Below, in pieces: positions 20,289 through 23,577 of a DNA stretch of 23,577 nt (position 1 is its first letter; each line of letters opens with the position of its first letter). The DNA lies in IMG/VR virus record IMGVR_UViG_3300047552_000690, positions 1-23,577 of that record. One strand, 5' to 3'. The position numbers were made by a program, and so were the translations under genes. The DNA is from a virus. A model generated the notes under the pieces. That model was not told the DNA's origin, searched no databases, and saw only the letters and a list, made by a program, of their open reading frames with translations.

Positions 20289-23200
20289 CGGCGGCAAGGT
20301 TTATGTAGACATCGAACCAGATGGATCAAAGTTTGAGTCGAAGCTCGCCAAGCAGGTCGAGCCGAAAGCGGCGAAGGTCGGCGAGGCGATCGGTAGGCGG
20401 ATCTCTCAGCAGATCGCGGCGAGTATCAGTGAGGGCCTCGGGAAGGGCTTCAGTGGCGGGGGTGGTAGTCGCCCAGCTAGCGAGGGTGGCAAACGTGCTG
20501 GTGAAGCCTACGCGGGCGAGTTCGACCGTATCGTCCGCAGCAAGATTCAGGCCGCGATCAGGGCACTACCCCCGCTGAAGATCGGCGTTGCTGCCACTGA
20601 GGCCGAACAGAAACTCAAGGACCTTCAGAGTCAGTTGCGGGACCTGTCCAGCAAGGAAATCGGCGTCAACATCGACTCCACCGTGGCGTTGGCTGAGGTG
20701 GACCGGATCCAGCGTGAGCTCACCCAGCTCGCCACGGATTCCCCCGATGTGCAGGTCCGGGCGGACACCGCCGCAGCGTCGGCGAAGCTCTCTGCGGTCA
20801 GCACTGAGGTCGCCAAGCTGGACGGCAAGGATGTTGACGTCGAAGTGGATGTTGACACCGGGGCCGCCGTGGCTCAGATGGCCGCCCTGGGTGGGGCGTC
20901 CGCCGTCGCCCAGGGCGGCATTGGTGCCCTGATCGGCGTGGGTGCGTCAATGGGCACGATGATCGTCCCGGCGGCTGCTGTCGCGGTAGCGGCGATTGGT
21001 GCGATCGGCCCTGCGGCGATGGCTGCCGCTGGCGGGCTCGGGGTCCTCGCGTTGGGCTTCTCTGGTGTGATCGGCGCGGTTCAGGCCATGGCGCAGGCGG
21101 AGGGCAAGGCTGGGCCGTCCGCCGCCACTCTGGCCAGTCAGCAGTCGAGGTTGGCGTCTACGGCTGACCAGGTACGTAACGCCGAAGACGCGCTCAGGTC
21201 AGCGCAGGAGCGTGCGCGACACGCCCAGGAGGGGTTGACTGCGGCTCGGAGGGCTGCCCGCCAGGCTGATGAAGATCTTGCCAGCCAGCTGGCGAACAAC
21301 CTGCTGGCTCAACGCGATGCCGCCATCGAGCTGGAAGAGGCCCGGCTGGCGTTGGGCAAGGCTGGCACCTCTACGCCAGACACTGGGGTGTGGTCGGCAG
21401 GGTCCGCACCTAAGGCTGATACGGAGGCTGCTGATCGAGAGCGGGTGAAGGCACAGCTGGCCTTGGACAAAGCCAAGCAGCAAGTTGCAGATCTCGCTTT
21501 GCAGCATGGAAGGCTCGCCGCCGAGCAGCAGCGTTCTCAGCGCGCCGGTATTGAAGGATCTGATCAGGTCGTTGAGGCCCGCCGTACTATTGCGCAAGCA
21601 AATCTGCAGGTTGAGCAGGCGCTCCGCCAGGTCGCCGCCGCTCAGCGTGCCGGTGAGGTGGCTGCTGTTTCCGCCGCTGGTGGTGCCGCCGGTGGGGTGG
21701 ACAAGGTTGCGTTGGCCATGGCCGGTTTGTCACCGGTCGGGCAGCGGTTCGCACTGTTCCTGTACTCCCTGAAGCCAATTTTTGAGCAGTTGCGGGGGGT
21801 AGCCGAAACCGCGCTGTTTCCCGGGATCGAGGCCGGGATTCGGGCCATGTTGCCGATACTTCCGTCGGTGTCGGCGAACATTGGCATTCTCGCCGGGGTG
21901 ATGGGTGAGTTGTTCGCGCAGGCAGGGAAGGCGTTGGCGGACCCGTTCTGGGTGGACTTCTTCAACCAGATGACGGCGGTCGCGGTACCGGTCCTGCGGC
22001 TCATGGCACCGACACTTCTGAATGTCGCCAAGGGCTTTGCTGGGATCATGTTGGCGTTCGCACCCCTGGCACCAATGATTGGGCAGTACCTGCTGCAACT
22101 GTCTCAGCGATTCATGGAATTCGGCACTAGCCTCACGTCGAACGCTGGGTTCCAGAAATTCATCGACTACGTCACGACGAATGCTCCGATGCTGGTCAGT
22201 CTGCTCGGAAACCTTGCCATCGTCGCGTTGAAGCTACTGATAGCGTTTGCGCCACTGGGTCAGATGATGCTTGAGCTGACCACGTCGTTCGTGGGGTGGC
22301 TCGCTTCGTTGGATCCTGGCACGCTCGGTTTCGTCGTTGGCGCGGTCCTGGCTGTTGCTGGCGCGGTTGCCGTGGCGGTGAATGTTATTGCGATTGCCGC
22401 TAACACGACGGTTTTGGTGGTTGGTCTCATTGCTGCCGCTGTCGCTGCCTTGGTTGGGGTGGTGGTGTATGCGTGGCAGAACTGGGATGGTTTCCGGAAT
22501 GCTGTGATCGCAGCGTGGGAGGCTATCAAGACCGCGTCGGCTTGGGCGTGGAGCAACGTCATTAAGCCGGTATTTGATGCGATTTCGTTTGTTGTGACAC
22601 AGGTTCTGGTTCCGGCTTTTCTGAATTTGTGGCAGTATGGTATTCAGCCGGTTTGGTCTGCGATCGTTGCGGTTATCAGTTTCGCGTGGTCGGTTATTCA
22701 GCCGATTTTGAATGCGATTTGGTTTGTCATATCAGAGTTCCTGATTCCGATCTTCATGGTGCTGTGGCAGAACATCATCGTTCCGGCGTGGCAGGGAATA
22801 CAGATAGCGATCAGTATCGCGTGGGCTGCAATTCAGGTTGTTTTCGGATTGATCCAAATTGGCATCAAGGCGTTGGCCATGATATTCACGTGGCTGTGGC
22901 GTACGGTCCTTGAGCCGCTGTGGAATGGGATCACATCCATTATCAGCTTGGCGTGGGAACGCATCAAGCCGATCTTTGTGATGCTCGGGAACTTCATCAA
23001 AGATCACGTTGCGCCAGCGTTCCGTGCTGGGGTATCGGCAATATCGCAGGCATGGAGCGGTATCCGTGATGCAGCGAAAGCACCAGTGCGATTTGTTGTA
23101 GAAACCGTCCTCAACAACGGCCTGCTCGCTGGGTACAACAAGCTGGCCAAACTCTTCAACGTCAAACCAGACAACGTACACATCGGCCTGCCGAGTGGGT

Positions 23201-23577
23201 TCGCCACTGGTGGCCTGATCCGAGGCCAAGGAACCGGCACCTCTGACAGCATCCTCGCCCAGGTTATCGGTGGCCCAAAAATCAGGGTGAGCAACGGCGA
23301 ATACATCATTCCCGAGGACACCGTGAAGGAGTACGGTGTTGGGTTCTTCGACCGGCTGATCGGGAAAAGTGCCGCGAGGTTCCCCGGCGATGGTTCTGGT
23401 GGGTTGGCATTCGCAAATGGTGGGCTACTTGACTTCGCTGGTGATCTGTGGAATGCGGTGTCTGATCCGGCTCGGCTGATCGCCAGACCAATCAACGGCC
23501 TGATCGACCGGATTCCCGGCGGCGGGTGGGTTCGGGACGTCGTTGGTGGTACCGCCAAGAGTCTGCTGGGTGGGCTG
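20275..23577 (+). CDS. Tape measure protein, 3'-truncated by the window
   Basis: The frame from ATG 20275 is open to the last base, so at least 1,101 residues and the true end is outside. It overlaps the chaperone gene by 14 nt, with GGTGG at 20265-20269. The N-terminus is KVYVDIEPDGSKFESKLAKQ, a typical tape measure opening. Residues about 203-280 are a Gly/Ala hydrophobic stretch. About 285-460 are long charged helices (AEDALRSAQERARHAQEG, ELEEARLALGKAG). About 683-730 are a second hydrophobic stretch. Residues about 760-895 are Trp-rich repeats. Near the end, FATGGLIRGQGTGTSDSILA followed by NGEYIIPEDTV is the GG--GPGTG-SDSI signature of tape measure C-termini. The protein sets tail length and likely assists DNA ejection through the membrane. 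Confidence 0.92.
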   Translation, partial: MDGVDGGKVYVDIEPDGSKFESKLAKQVEPKAAKVGEAIGRRISQQIAASISEGLGKGFSGGGGSRPASEGGKRAGEAYAGEFDRIVRSKIQAAIRALPPLKIGVAATEAEQKLKDLQSQLRDLSSKEIGVNIDSTVALAEVDRIQRELTQLATDSPDVQVRADTAAASAKLSAVSTEVAKLDGKDVDVEVDVDTGAAVAQMAALGGASAVAQGGIGALIGVGASMGTMIVPAAAVAVAAIGAIGPAAMAAAGGLGVLALGFSGVIGAVQAMAQAEGKAGPSAATLASQQSRLASTADQVRNAEDALRSAQERARHAQEGLTAARRAARQADEDLASQLANNLLAQRDAAIELEEARLALGKAGTSTPDTGVWSAGSAPKADTEAADRERVKAQLALDKAKQQVADLALQHGRLAAEQQRSQRAGIEGSDQVVEARRTIAQANLQVEQALRQVAAAQRAGEVAAVSAAGGAAGGVDKVALAMAGLSPVGQRFALFLYSLKPIFEQLRGVAETALFPGIEAGIRAMLPILPSVSANIGILAGVMGELFAQAGKALADPFWVDFFNQMTAVAVPVLRLMAPTLLNVAKGFAGIMLAFAPLAPMIGQYLLQLSQRFMEFGTSLTSNAGFQKFIDYVTTNAPMLVSLLGNLAIVALKLLIAFAPLGQMMLELTTSFVGWLASLDPGTLGFVVGAVLAVAGAVAVAVNVIAIAANTTVLVVGLIAAAVAALVGVVVYAWQNWDGFRNAVIAAWEAIKTASAWAWSNVIKPVFDAISFVVTQVLVPAFLNLWQYGIQPVWSAIVAVISFAWSVIQPILNAIWFVISEFLIPIFMVLWQNIIVPAWQGIQIAISIAWAAIQVVFGLIQIGIKALAMIFTWLWRTVLEPLWNGITSIISLAWERIKPIFVMLGNFIKDHVAPAFRAGVSAISQAWSGIRDAAKAPVRFVVETVLNNGLLAGYNKLAKLFNVKPDNVHIGLPSGFATGGLIRGQGTGTSDSILAQVIGGPKIRVSNGEYIIPEDTVKEYGVGFFDRLIGKSAARFPGDGSGGLAFANGGLLDFAGDLWNAVSDPARLIARPINGLIDRIPGGGWVRDVVGGTAKSLLGGL
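22552..22956 (+). repeat. Three ~45-residue Trp/Ile-rich repeats in the tape measure
   Basis: Consecutive units of 46, 45 and 44 residues (22552-22689, 22690-22824, 22825-22956) each end in I-S-x-A-W and contain P--W-x-I about ten residues earlier, as in IQPVWSAIVAVISFAW, VPAWQGIQIAISIAW and EPLWNGITSIISLAW. They are diverged at the DNA level. The three full units are followed by a partial fourth. Confidence 0.65.

Overview
The window is about 23.6 kb of a tailed, siphovirus-type actinobacterial phage or prophage. High GC, frequent GTG/TTG starts, strong purine-rich ribosome sites and actinophage-style protein families support this. I see no integrase, host gene, tRNA or CRISPR array, so free phage and prophage cannot be told apart, and the host genus is not resolvable. 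Every gene I can support is on the + strand, mostly as overlapping, translationally coupled cistrons.

Layout. (1) 2-1283: a 5'-truncated C4 zinc-ribbon protein, a small helix-turn-helix protein, a perfect 12-bp hairpin and a small unknown protein. (2) 1277-4649: a cluster of virion/tail-fibre-like genes lying upstream of the terminase. It includes a YadA-like fibre with fourteen 7-residue repeats and a Thr/Asp-rich protein made of eleven 20-residue repeats. Much of 2016-3240 has lower GC and different codon use. (3) 4661-12444: packaging and head module: small and large terminase, portal fused to a MuF-like domain, maturation protease fused to a scaffold (with a possible nested scaffold start), decoration protein, a structured 123-nt leader, major capsid protein and a connector-like protein. 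(4) 12497-17677: a 5.2-kb cassette of five glycosyltransferase-like genes and one soluble NAD-dependent sugar-nucleotide dehydratase/epimerase, inserted between head and neck genes. The first glycosyltransferase is interrupted in frame by a 247-residue intein. (5) 17674-23577: neck and tail genes: head-tail adaptor, tail terminator, HK97 gp10-like protein, tail tube, the two tail-assembly chaperone products joined by a -1 frameshift at TTTTTTG, and a tape measure protein open at the window end.

How it works together. The terminases and portal package DNA into a capsid built from the capsid protein and scaffold and matured by the protease. Neck proteins join it to a tail built from tube, chaperones and tape measure. 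The fibre cluster probably supplies adsorption proteins. The glycosyltransferase/dehydratase cassette, embedded in the late structural operon, most plausibly makes and attaches a sugar or short glycan to virion proteins; this is inference. The intein-split glycosyltransferase and this cassette are the most unusual parts of the window.
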